DNA from: Gammaproteobacteria bacterium
GTDB taxonomy: Bacteria; Pseudomonadota; Gammaproteobacteria; DSM-26407
DNA: 10,910 nucleotides
NCBI GenBank assembly: GCA_028694565.1
Contig: JAQVKR010000049.1
Coordinates: 1 to 10,910 of the forward strand
Reading direction: 5' to 3'
Shown here: in pieces, positions 1-8,347 of the stretch
Numbering within the stretch: position 1 is the stretch's first letter
Layout of the letters: every line of letters begins with the position of its first letter
Notes under the pieces: model-generated
Seen by the model: only the letters and a program-made list of their open reading frames with translations
The model's database searches: none
Told to the model about the DNA's origin: nothing
Program-made: the position numbers and the translations under genes

Positions 1-810
1 CTGATCCCGGTCCCCGTCGGCGCCTTCGCCGCTGTAGAGCGGCCGGTAGCGGACCTCCACCGGGTAGGTCCGGCCCGAGACCTCCAACACCGGCGCGCCG
101 CCGAAAAAGCGCGAGAAACGCTGCGGCTCGATGGTGGCCGAGGTGATGATCACCTTCAGATCGGGACGCCGCGGCAGCAGCTGCCGGATGTAGCCGAGCA
201 GGAAGTCGATGTTGAGGCTGCGCTCGTGGGCCTCGTCGATGATGAGGGTGTCGTACTGCTCCAGGTGACGGTCGCCCTGGGTCTCCGCCAACAGGATGCC
301 GTCGGTCATCAGCTTGATGTGGGTGTCGCCGCCGCCACGGTCGGTGAAGCGCACCTTGTAGCCCACCGCCTGCCCGAGCGGCGTACCCAGCTCCTCGGCA
401 ATCCGCTGGGCCACGTTGCGGGCGGCGATTCGGCGGGGCTGGGTGTGGCCTATCAGGCCCTCGACGCCACGCCCCAGTTCGAGGCATATCTTGGGCAGCT
501 GGGTGGTCTTGCCCGAGCCGGTCTCGCCGGCGATCACCACCACCTGGTGGTCGCGGATCGCGTCGGCAATGACATCCCGCTGGGCGGATACCGGGAGTTC
601 AGGGGGAAATTCGGGGACGGGCAGCGCGGCGCGGCGCCGCTCCCGGCGCGCCGCGGAGACCCGGATCTCCGCTTCCAGCGCCGCCAGCTTCTCCACGTCC
701 ACGCCCCGGTCCGCGAGCCTGCGGAGGCGTCCGCGCAGGCGGCGGCGGTCGGCGAGCATGCACGTCCGCAGTGCCGCCTGCAGGGTCTTGACGGCCTGTT
801 CGGGAGTCAT
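1..810 (-). CDS. hrpA: HrpA, DEAH-box ATP-dependent RNA helicase (5' part, cut by window edge)
   Basis: The first 270 codons are present and the rest lies beyond the left edge; the E. coli protein is about 1,300 residues. HrpA is a cytoplasmic 3'-5' DEAH-box helicase that uses ATP to split stalled or collided ribosomes. A basic, probably helical N-terminal region (residues 1-70) precedes the first RecA-like domain. That domain shows Walker A GETGSGKT at 95-102, motif Ia with TQPRR at 123-127, motif II DEAH at 192-195 and motif III SAT at 224-226, followed by [11 protein letters not shown] near 245-255. From residue 74 on, the sequence closely follows my memory of E. coli HrpA. The ATG at 808-810 matches the E. 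coli N-terminus in length and pattern, but the ribosome binding site before it is weak. It lies 75 bases after the ppiD stop in the same direction, so read-through from ppiD is likely. Confidence 0.95.
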   Translation of the reverse strand, partial: MTPEQAVKTLQAALRTCMLADRRRLRGRLRRLADRGVDVEKLAALEAEIRVSAARRERRRAALPVPEFPPELPVSAQRDVIADAIRDHQVVVIAGETGSGKTTQLPKICLELGRGVEGLIGHTQPRRIAARNVAQRIAEELGTPLGQAVGYKVRFTDRGGGDTHIKLMTDGILLAETQGDRHLEQYDTLIIDEAHERSLNIDFLLGYIRQLLPRRPDLKVIITSATIEPQRFSRFFGGAPVLEVSGRTYPVEVRYRPLYSGEGADGDRDQ

Positions 811-836
811 TTCAGGGCGTGGAAACCGTGGCGGAG

Positions 837-867
837 CGGGCCGCCGCGCGGTCTGCGCGGCGGCCCG
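837..867 (-). other. GC-rich perfect hairpin between ppiD and hrpA
   Basis: Two perfectly complementary 13-base arms (837-849 and 855-867) flank a 5-base loop. It begins about 18 bases after the ppiD stop and ends about 26 bases before the hrpA start. No T-run follows on the minus strand, so it is not a canonical intrinsic terminator. It could be a 3'-end stabilising structure, an attenuator or a processing site between the two genes. No function is shown by the sequence alone. Confidence 0.5.
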
Positions 868-885
868 CCGGCTGCGGCCGGGCGA

Positions 886-2784
886 TCAGAGATTGTCGCG
901 CCGAACGACCACCTCGGCGCTCGCGCGGAGGGTTTCGCTGTAGTAGAGATAGTCGTTGTCACCGAAACCACGCACCAGCTGCTGCGCGAGCCGGCGCCGC
1001 TGTCCGGCCTCGGCGGCGGCGGGATCGCCGTCAACCACACCCTTGAGCACCACCACGGCGTAGTCGCCGCCGGGCAGGGAGGCGCCGTCGATGCTCGAGG
1101 CGCCCGCCTGCGGACGGGGCATGGCGAACGCGGCGCGCAGGACGGCGGTATCCAGCTCCGGCGCGTTGCGCCCGACGCTCGCGGGCGGCTGCCACTTCAG
1201 CGAGTGTTCCGCGGCCGCGGCCTCCGGCGTCTGGCCGCCGCGGATGGCGGCCAGCACCTGCTGCCCCAGCTCGCGCGCGCGCTCCTCGGCCTGCGCCCGC
1301 ACCAGGGTCGCGCGAATGGCCCCGCGCACCGTCTCCAGCGGCTGGGGCGCGGACGGACGGTGTTCCTGGACCCGCAGGACGAGGTAGCGGTTGGTATCGA
1401 GCTCCAGAACCTCGCTGTTGTTGCCGTTCAGCACATCGTCGCTGAAGGCGGCCTCGATCACCCGCGGGTTCCCGGCGATGCCGGTACCGCCATTGCGACC
1501 GAACCAGTCGGTGCTCTGCACGGACATGCCGAGCGCATCCGCCGCCGGCTGCAGGGAATCAGGCTGCTCGTAGGCGAGGTTGGTCAGGGTTTCCGCCTTC
1601 TCGTAGAACTCGGCCTCGGCCTCATGGCGCGTATAGTCGCGACGCACCTGGTCGAGAGCCTCCTCGAAGCTCTTGGTCGCGCCGGGACGCACATCCAGGA
1701 GCTTGATGATGTGGACGCCGAAGGCGGTTTCCACGGGCTCCGAAATCTCCTCCGGCTGCAGGCCGTAGACCGCCTCCTCGAACGCCGGGTCCATGACGCC
1801 GCGGCCGAAGAAACCGAGGTCGCCGCCCTGGCTGGCGGAACCGGGATCATCGGAGTTCGCCTGGGCCAGCGCGCCGAAATCGGCACCTTCGCGCAGCTGT
1901 GCCAGCAGGTCCCCGGCCTTCTGCCGCGCGGCCGCCATGGCCTCCTCGTCCTTCGGGTCCGCCTGGATCAGGATATGGGCGGCGCGGCGCGCGCCCTCGG
2001 TCCGGTAGCTGTCGAGATGGGCCTCGTAGTAGGCCTTCAGGGCCGCGTCGGCGGGCTGCAGCTGCGCGGCGATGGACTCGACCGACAGCTCCAGGTAATT
2101 CACCTTCACCTGCTCCTCGGTCACGTAGCGATCGCGGTTGTCGTCGTAGTACCGCTCGACGTCCGCATCGCTGACGGTGGCCTGGCCGGTGAAGGCGTCG
2201 GCGGAAACGGTGAGGAATCCCACCTCGCGCCGCTGATCGCGCAAACGCAACGCCTCGTCGACCTCCAGCGGCGTGGCGAACTCGGTCACGGTGATCCCGG
2301 TCTCCACCTGGTCGGTGAGCATGCCGCTGCGCAGGCTCGCCTCGAAACCGGCCGGACTGTAGCCGCTGCCGCGCAGGCGCGACTCGTACAGGGACTTGTT
2401 GAAAGCGCCGTTGCTCTGGAACTCGGACATGGCGTGGATCCGGGTCGCGAGCTGCTCGTCGCCGATGCGGAACCCGGCATCGGCGGCGCCCTGCAGCAGC
2501 AACTGGTTGCGGATGATGCCCTCGATCACGCTCTCCCGCAGCATCTCCTCGCTCACCTGTCCCGAGTTATTGCCGAGCAACGCCTCGAACTGCCGGCGCT
2601 GCTGCTGGTAGAGCTGCTGGAATTCCCCCCGGTCCACTTCGGTGCCGTTGATCTCCATCACGGTCACGGAGGCCCCGGAACCGAAATAGGAGTTGATGCC
2701 CCAGAGCGCGAAGGGAATGCTGATCAAGATGACGATGGCCCAGGCAATCCAACCCTGCGCCTTCTCCCTGATATCCTGCAGCAT
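886..2784 (-). CDS. ppiD: PpiD, membrane-anchored periplasmic chaperone with parvulin domain
   Basis: The product is 632 residues (E. coli PpiD is 623). PpiD sits in the inner membrane beside SecYEG and helps newly exported proteins fold. One transmembrane anchor lies at about residues 11-31 after a short cytosolic N-terminus, giving N-in, C-out topology. A SurA-like N-terminal chaperone region follows (about 35-260), then a parvulin domain at about 265-366, then a C-terminal chaperone region. The parvulin domain keeps His270, Asp313, the GGDLGFF stretch (320-326), Met331, Phe335 and FGVHIIKL (355-362), which are the active-site positions of this fold. I chose the ATG at 2782-2784 because it gives the family N-terminus (MLQDIREKAQGWIAW) and has AGGA nine bases before it. 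An in-frame start 40 codons upstream would overlap the tRNA terminator and adds a non-homologous extension. It follows hupB and the tRNAs, as in many Gammaproteobacteria, but has its own promoter. Confidence 0.96.
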   Translation of the reverse strand: MLQDIREKAQGWIAWAIVILISIPFALWGINSYFGSGASVTVMEINGTEVDRGEFQQLYQQQRRQFEALLGNNSGQVSEEMLRESVIEGIIRNQLLLQGAADAGFRIGDEQLATRIHAMSEFQSNGAFNKSLYESRLRGSGYSPAGFEASLRSGMLTDQVETGITVTEFATPLEVDEALRLRDQRREVGFLTVSADAFTGQATVSDADVERYYDDNRDRYVTEEQVKVNYLELSVESIAAQLQPADAALKAYYEAHLDSYRTEGARRAAHILIQADPKDEEAMAAARQKAGDLLAQLREGADFGALAQANSDDPGSASQGGDLGFFGRGVMDPAFEEAVYGLQPEEISEPVETAFGVHIIKLLDVRPGATKSFEEALDQVRRDYTRHEAEAEFYEKAETLTNLAYEQPDSLQPAADALGMSVQSTDWFGRNGGTGIAGNPRVIEAAFSDDVLNGNNSEVLELDTNRYLVLRVQEHRPSAPQPLETVRGAIRATLVRAQAEERARELGQQVLAAIRGGQTPEAAAAEHSLKWQPPASVGRNAPELDTAVLRAAFAMPRPQAGASSIDGASLPGGDYAVVVLKGVVDGDPAAAEAGQRRRLAQQLVRGFGDNDYLYYSETLRASAEVVVRRDNL

Positions 2785-2816
2785 CTGCTTTATCCTCGTT
2801 CGATCACAAGCGGTCC

Positions 2817-2845
2817 AGCGTAGCCAATTCAGGCGCCGGTGACAA
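2817..2845 (-). promoter_or_regulatory. Candidate sigma70 promoter of ppiD
   Basis: On the minus strand, TTGTCA (2845-2840, 5 of 6 consensus bases) is followed by a 17-base spacer and TACGCT (2822-2817, 3 of 6). Transcription would start near 2810, leaving a leader of about 26 bases with the AGGA ribosome binding site. It lies between the intrinsic terminator of the tRNA unit and ppiD, where a new promoter is expected. The -10 match is weak, so the call rests on the -35, the spacing and the location. Confidence 0.5.
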
Positions 2846-2865
2846 ACCGGGCGAACGCCGGGCGG

Positions 2866-2910
2866 GTGATAAAAATAAAAAAGGGCGCACCCTCGCGGGT
2901 GCACCCTTTT
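2866..2910 (-). terminator. Rho-independent terminator of the hupB-tRNA-Val-tRNA-Asp unit
   Basis: On the minus strand a 10-bp stem (arms 2906-2897 and 2892-2883, one G-U pair) closes a GCGA loop of the stable GNRA type. It is followed at once by TTTTTTATTTTTATC. An A-rich stretch also precedes the stem, so a few A-U pairs can extend it. It starts 10 bases after the encoded CCA of tRNA-Asp and ends about 80 bases before ppiD. This is the only canonical intrinsic terminator in the window. Confidence 0.93.
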
Positions 2911-2916
2911 CAGTGT

Positions 2917-2993
2917 TGGCGGAGTGGACGGGACTCGAACCCGCGACCCCCGGCGTGACAGGCCGGTATTCTAACCAACTGAACTACCACTCC
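2917..2993 (-). tRNA. tRNA-Asp (anticodon GUC)
   Basis: This 77-base tRNA includes an encoded CCA end (2919-2917). The acceptor stem GGAGTGG/CCACTCC pairs fully and the discriminator base is G. The anticodon arm is CCGGC-CTGTCAC-GCCGG, which places GTC as anticodon, and the T loop is TTCGAGT. It closely resembles E. coli tRNA-Asp. Only six bases separate it from the CCA end of tRNA-Val upstream, so the two must be cut from one precursor. Confidence 0.97.
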
Positions 2994-2999
2994 GTGAAC

Positions 3000-3075
3000 T
3001 GGTGGGTGCTGAGGGGTTTGAACCCCCGACCCTCGCCTTGTAAGGGCGATGCTCTCCCAGCTGAGCTAAGCACCC
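3000..3075 (-). tRNA. tRNA-Val (anticodon UAC)
   Basis: This 76-base tRNA includes an encoded CCA end (3002-3000). The acceptor stem is GGGTGCT/AGCACCC, the D arm carries GCTCAGCTGGGAGAGC, and the anticodon arm is TCGCC-CTTACAA-GGCGA with anticodon TAC. The T stem has one G-U pair around the loop TTCAAAC. Its 5' end lies only 11 bases after the hupB stop codon with no terminator or clear promoter between, so it appears to be transcribed with hupB. Confidence 0.97.
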
Positions 3076-3086
3076 AGGGAGGCGCG

Positions 3087-3359
3087 TTAGTTTACAGCAT
3101 CCTTGAGTGCCTTGCCAGCTTTGAAAGCCGGAATCCGCGCGGCCTGGATCTCGATGTTCTCACCGGTCTGCGGGTTGCGTCCGGTCCGCGCGGCGCGCTC
3201 GCGCACGGTGAAGGTACCGAAGCCAACCAGACTGACCTGCTCACCCCGCTGCAGGGCGGTGGTGATGGCGGAAACCATGGCATCCACTGCACGACCGGCG
3301 GCGGCTTTGGAAACGTCAGCTTCAGCGGCGATCGCGTCAACGAGTTCGGACTTGTTCAC
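3087..3359 (-). CDS. hupB: HU family nucleoid DNA-binding protein (HU-beta)
   Basis: The product is 90 residues, the standard HU length. HU binds and bends DNA as a dimer and compacts the nucleoid. The sequence has the two N-terminal helices ([20 protein letters not shown]), the GFGTF turn at 46-50, and the beta arm with RNPQTGE at 61-67. Pro63 is the residue that intercalates between base pairs. The start is GTG at 3359-3357, giving the usual MNKSEL N-terminus, with GAGGGGGG about eight bases upstream. Position after lon marks it as hupB rather than hupA. A sigma70 promoter lies about 65 bases upstream. Two tRNA genes follow within 11 bases of the stop, an arrangement that implies the mRNA and tRNA precursors come from one transcript. 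Confidence 0.97.
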   Translation of the reverse strand: MNKSELVDAIAAEADVSKAAAGRAVDAMVSAITTALQRGEQVSLVGFGTFTVRERAARTGRNPQTGENIEIQAARIPAFKAGKALKDAVN

Positions 3360-3405
3360 AGGTGTTCCCCCCTCAAGTTCGTCGTGCTTTCCGGCGGTGT
3401 GGGAT

Positions 3406-3420
3406 GCCTCCGCGGGAGGC
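3406..3420 (-). other. Short hairpin near the 5' end of the hupB message
   Basis: Six-base arms (GCCTCC/GGAGGC) with a 3-base loop lie a few bases downstream of the hupB -10 element. If transcription starts near 3418, most of this stem would form at or just inside the mRNA 5' end, a position known in other mRNAs to slow decay. The perfect arms are seen directly; the role is inference. Confidence 0.4.
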
Positions 3421-3424
3421 GCAC

Positions 3425-3454
3425 TTTATACCAACAGGCCCACAAAGCCGTCAA
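3425..3454 (-). promoter_or_regulatory. Sigma70 promoter of hupB
   Basis: On the minus strand TTGACG (3454-3449, 5 of 6) is followed by an 18-base spacer and TATAAA (3430-3425, 5 of 6), preceded by TGG as an extended -10. An AT-rich stretch at about 3477-3464 lies where an UP element would contact the RNA polymerase alpha subunits. The start point would be near 3418, giving a leader of about 60 bases. This is the best sigma70 match in the window and fits an abundant protein. Confidence 0.8.
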
Positions 3455-3785
3455 GCGGATAGTCGAAAATATTTAACCCGGACCCGGAGAAACACAGGGC
3501 GGCGCGACATTCGAACCACGCTGCGGTTACCGGCCTCGGGTCCCAGAACATTTTCCTTACAGGAAATGCAACACTGCGGACTGCGGGTGCGGCACTGGCT
3601 GTGAGGATGGCGCCGGAGGCCACCGTCCCGTGCTCAGAACCGACAGGTGCAAAAGCCCGGCGCCTGGCTCGGGGCGGCTGCCCGTCCCTGGCCGGCCCGC
3701 TGCGCCGCCGCACCGGTGAATCTTCGGAGTCTCCCCCTGGCGAAGCGCTGTACGGTTCCACATCCGTTCAGCGGCACACCGGGAG

Positions 3786-3814
3786 ATACTACGTCAGTGG
3801 AACGCACCTGTTAA
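3786..3814 (-). promoter_or_regulatory. Candidate sigma70 promoter inside the lon-hupB spacer
   Basis: On the minus strand TTAACA (3814-3809, 5 of 6) is followed by 17 bases and TAGTAT (3791-3786, 4 of 6), within an AT-richer island of the spacer. Transcription would begin near 3779, about 420 bases before hupB, with no start codon of a credible gene after it. It could serve a distal hupB promoter or an untranslated RNA, or be chance. Confidence 0.35.
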
Positions 3815-3895
3815 GGTCCCAGCACCACTTTTGCGAATTATGACCCGCGGGGAGGTTCGCGACAGGCATTCGCGCAGCCGGCCGCCGCGCATCCG

Positions 3896-3929
3896 CTCCG
3901 GGTCGGGAGGGCGCGACCCACGCCCGGAG
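3896..3929. repeat. Nested inverted repeat in the lon-hupB spacer
   Basis: Outer arms CTCCGGG (3896-3902) and CCCGGAG (3923-3929) are perfectly complementary. An inner pair, GGGTCG (3900-3905) and CGACCC (3914-3919), is also perfect, and the two pairings share bases and would compete or partly stack. No T-run follows on either strand. Confidence 0.45.
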
Positions 3930-3997
3930 GCACAGGCCCGGCGGCGACCGGGACGGGATTGAGCGCCGCGGCTCCGGAGAGGCATCACCCTGAACGC

Positions 3998-4038
3998 GGA
4001 ACCAGCCGCGCGGCGTATTCCGCCGGGCGGCTGGCTCC
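3998..4038. repeat. Large imperfect hairpin in the lon-hupB spacer
   Basis: Arms of 8 bp (4002-4009 with 4027-4034) and 5 bp (4011-4015 with 4021-4025) are separated by one G-G mismatch and close a TATTC loop. A further GGA/TCC (3998-4000 with 4036-4038) extends it past an A-C mismatch. There is no T-run on either side, so it is not an intrinsic terminator for lon, which ends some 220 bases away. Confidence 0.5.
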
Positions 4039-4261
4039 ACATTCGGAATCGGCATGCACCGGGGTGGCGTCCACGTCGGGAGGTGCTGGCGGCGCATCCA
4101 TGCGCAGCTCGGGGCAAGGGGCCGTGCGCAGTCCACGGCCCGAGTCCTTGCCCGGCGCCGCAGCACCGTCATGGCGCTATCGGGGAAGCCCGGCGGGCGG
4201 GGATCCGCCGGCCGGCCGTCCGGTGGCGCGCTGCAAGCGCCTGCCGGCGCGAATCACCGCC

Positions 4262-6694
<2,433 letters not shown>

Positions 6695-6712
6695 ATTGGA
6701 GTACCTCGTTGG

Positions 6713-6746
6713 CTGGGGACCTGACGGGCCCGAATCTGCGTCCCAG
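6713..6746 (-). other. Imperfect stem-loop in the lon 5' leader
   Basis: Bases 6713-6720 (CTGGGGAC) pair with 6740-6746 (GTCCCAG) with one bulged base, around a 19-base loop that itself contains the palindrome CGGGCCCG. The structure would sit about 20 bases before the lon start, just upstream of the GAGG ribosome binding site. Whether it affects translation is unknown. Confidence 0.35.
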
Positions 6747-6772
6747 GAAACACCCGAGTATCGCGCTGGGTT

Positions 6773-6804
6773 ATTATATGCGGACCGCGGCGGTGGATTT
6801 CAAG
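6773..6804 (-). promoter_or_regulatory. lon promoter: overlapping sigma32 and sigma70 elements
   Basis: On the minus strand CTTGAA (6804-6799) is followed by 15 bases and CCGCATAT (6783-6776), matching the sigma32 consensus CTTGAA / CCCCATNT at all but one fixed base with normal spacing. The exact sigma70 -10 TATAAT (6778-6773) overlaps the same site; TTGAAA lies 19 bases before it, slightly too far for an ideal -35. Transcription would start near 6766, giving a leader of about 70 bases. Heat-shock control of lon by sigma32 is established in E. coli. Confidence 0.75.
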
Positions 6805-6865
6805 TACAGCGGAAGGATATTTCTGCCCGGAACCGGTCGCCGGCCGGCCGTTCCGGCACGGGCGC

Positions 6866-6910
6866 GACCGCGGACCGGGCGGGGACCCCTCCCCGCCCGG
6901 TCCGCGGGTC
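6866..6910 (-). terminator. Strong hairpin immediately after clpX (no T-run)
   Basis: On the minus strand the hairpin begins on the base after the clpX stop codon. A perfect 16-bp GC-rich stem (6870-6885 with 6890-6905) closes a 4-base loop, and four more pairs (6866-6869 with 6907-6910) extend it past a single bulged G. No T-run follows, so intrinsic termination is uncertain. It may instead protect the 3' end of the clpPX message, with lon transcribed from its own promoter about 90 bases downstream. Confidence 0.5.
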
Positions 6911-8197
6911 TCAGTTCTTGTCGGAAGCGAGGCGCTGGGGTGTCTCGGTGTTCTCGTAGATCAGCAGGGGTTCCGACTCGCCCCGGATGACCGACTCGTC
7001 CAGCACCACCTTGGTCAACCCTTCCACGGAGGGGATGTCGTACATGGTGTCGAGGAGCGCGCCTTCCACGATGGAGCGCAGGCCGCGGGCGCCGGTCTTG
7101 CGCTCCATGGCCTTGCGGGCGATGGCGCGCAGGGCGTCCTCGCGGAACTCCAGTTCCACGTCGTCCATCTCGAACAGGCGTGAATACTGCTTGGTCAGGG
7201 CGTTCTTGGGCTCGGTGAGAATCTTCATCAACGCCGCCTCGTCAAGCTCCTCCAGGGTCGCGACCACCGGCAGGCGGCCGACGAACTCCGGGATCAGGCC
7301 GTACTTGATGAGGTCCTCGGGCTCCACGTCGCGGAGCGTCTCGCTGATGCTGCGCTTGTCGTCCCGCGGCCGCACCTCGGCGGAGAAGCCGATTCCGCCC
7401 TTCTCCGACCGGCTGCGGATGATCTTCTCCAGGCCGGCGAAGGCCCCGCCGCAGATGAACAGGATGTTGGAGGTGTCCACCTGCAGGAACTCCTGCTGGG
7501 GATGCTTGCGCCCCCCCTGGGGCGGCACCGAGGCCACCGTGCCCTCGATGAGCTTCAGCAGCGCCTGCTGCACCCCTTCACCCGAAACGTCGCGGGTGAT
7601 GGAGGGGTTGTCCGACTTGCGCGAGATCTTGTCGATCTCGTCTATGTAGACGATGCCGGTCTGGGCCTTGTCCACATCGTAGTCGCACTTCTGCAACAGC
7701 TTCTGGATGATGTTCTCGACGTCCTCGCCCACGTACCCGGCCTCGGTGAGGGTGGTCGCGTCGGCGATGGTGAAGGGCACGTTGAGCAGCCGGGCGAGGG
7801 TTTCCGCCAGCAGCGTCTTGCCGCAGCCGGTGGGCCCGATGAGCAGGATGTTGCTCTTGGCGAGTTCCACGTCCTCGCGATTGACCTTAGTGCGCAGGCG
7901 CTTGTAGTGGTTGTAGACTGCCACGGAGAGAACGCGCTTCGCATGCCCCTGGCCAATCACGTACTCGTCCAGGATCGTGTGGATCTCGTGGGGGGTGGGC
8001 AGCTTGTCGCCCTTGCCCTGGGTGGCGTGCTCCTGCACCTCCTCGCGGATGATGTCGTTGCACAGCTCCACGCACTCATCGCAGATGAACACGGAAGGAC
8101 CGGCGATCAGCTTACGCACCTCGTGCTGACTTTTGCCGCAGAACGAGCAGTACAGAAGCTTTCCGCCGTCGTCCCGGGTGTTCTGATCGTTACTCAT
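6911..8197 (-). CDS. clpX: ClpX, AAA+ unfoldase subunit of ClpXP
   Basis: The product is 428 residues (E. coli 424). ClpX hexamers recognise tagged proteins such as ssrA-tagged chains, unfold them with ATP and feed them into ClpP. The N-terminal zinc-binding domain has Cys17, Cys20, Cys39 and Cys42. The AAA+ module has Walker A GPTGCGKT (121-128), pore-loop 1 GYVG (154-157), Walker B around IVYIDEID (182-189), the RKH loop (230-232), sensor-region GRLP (307-310) and the sensor-II motif GARGLR (369-374). The ClpP-docking tripeptide is IGF at 269-271. The ATG at 8197-8195 is preceded by GAGGTGGGG. It lies 150 bases after clpP in the same direction; I see no convincing promoter in that gap, so co-transcription with clpP is likely, as in E. 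coli. Confidence 0.98.
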   Translation of the reverse strand: MSNDQNTRDDGGKLLYCSFCGKSQHEVRKLIAGPSVFICDECVELCNDIIREEVQEHATQGKGDKLPTPHEIHTILDEYVIGQGHAKRVLSVAVYNHYKRLRTKVNREDVELAKSNILLIGPTGCGKTLLAETLARLLNVPFTIADATTLTEAGYVGEDVENIIQKLLQKCDYDVDKAQTGIVYIDEIDKISRKSDNPSITRDVSGEGVQQALLKLIEGTVASVPPQGGRKHPQQEFLQVDTSNILFICGGAFAGLEKIIRSRSEKGGIGFSAEVRPRDDKRSISETLRDVEPEDLIKYGLIPEFVGRLPVVATLEELDEAALMKILTEPKNALTKQYSRLFEMDDVELEFREDALRAIARKAMERKTGARGLRSIVEGALLDTMYDIPSVEGLTKVVLDESVIRGESEPLLIYENTETPQRLASDKN

Positions 8198-8207
8198 AAC
8201 CCCACCT

Positions 8208-8235
8208 CACCTGGTAATGCGCATCCTTCCAGGTG
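8208..8235 (-). promoter_or_regulatory. Hairpin abutting the clpX ribosome binding site
   Basis: Perfect 7-base arms CACCTGG (8208-8214) and CCAGGTG (8229-8235) enclose a 14-base loop that contains its own palindrome ATGCGCAT (8217-8224). Read on the minus strand, the stem ends directly at the AGGTGGGG ribosome binding site of clpX, 10 bases before the start codon, and its last five bases are a second AGGTG. This could modulate translation of clpX; that is inference from position only. Confidence 0.4.
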
Positions 8236-8347
8236 TCAAGATGCAGACAAATGCGCAGATTTGCAACCCTACGGAGCCTGGGTGCCCAAGCCGATGACCC
8301 ACGCCCAAAAGGTGTCAGACAGCGGCCTTGATTCGTGGTTCCGGCGT

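Larger units (their letters stand above)
3480..4261 (-). other. Long lon-hupB spacer without a recognisable gene
   Basis: About 780 bases lie between the lon stop and the hupB promoter region. Open frames here (for example minus 3789-4172 and 3426-3761) are rich in Arg, Pro, Ala and Trp, lack ribosome binding sites and resemble no family I know. Base composition is uneven: most is very GC-rich, but 3781-3845 and 3545-3575 are more AT-rich. It contains several strong inverted repeats and one candidate promoter, listed separately. I recognise no tRNA, known riboswitch or common small RNA in it. Confidence 0.6.

Noticed and set aside
226..2823. 865-codon open frame on the plus strand opposite hrpA and ppiD
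   Set aside because: It spans two clear minus-strand genes and the gap between them. The composition (Arg, His, Gly, Leu) is that of an antisense shadow.
2913..3476. 187-codon plus-strand open frame over the tRNA pair and hupB
   Set aside because: It covers two tRNA genes and a clear HU gene in antisense; the TGLEPAT/LNPRPS-like peptides are the familiar false translation of tRNA genes.
3426..3761. 111-codon minus-strand open frame upstream of hupB
   Set aside because: It runs through the hupB promoter -35 and -10, lacks a ribosome binding site and has a low-complexity Arg/Ser/Pro start. A promoter inside the frame argues against coding.
3789..4172. 127-codon minus-strand open frame in the lon-hupB spacer
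   Set aside because: It has mostly G/C third positions, but no ribosome binding site, many Arg/Pro/Trp/Cys residues, no recognisable motif, and competing frames of similar length in the same DNA.
8217..8239. Perfect TTGACA (minus 8239-8234) upstream of clpX as a promoter
   Set aside because: At 17 bases the -10 position reads TACCAG, a poor match, and the start would fall within the clpX ribosome binding site, leaving no leader.
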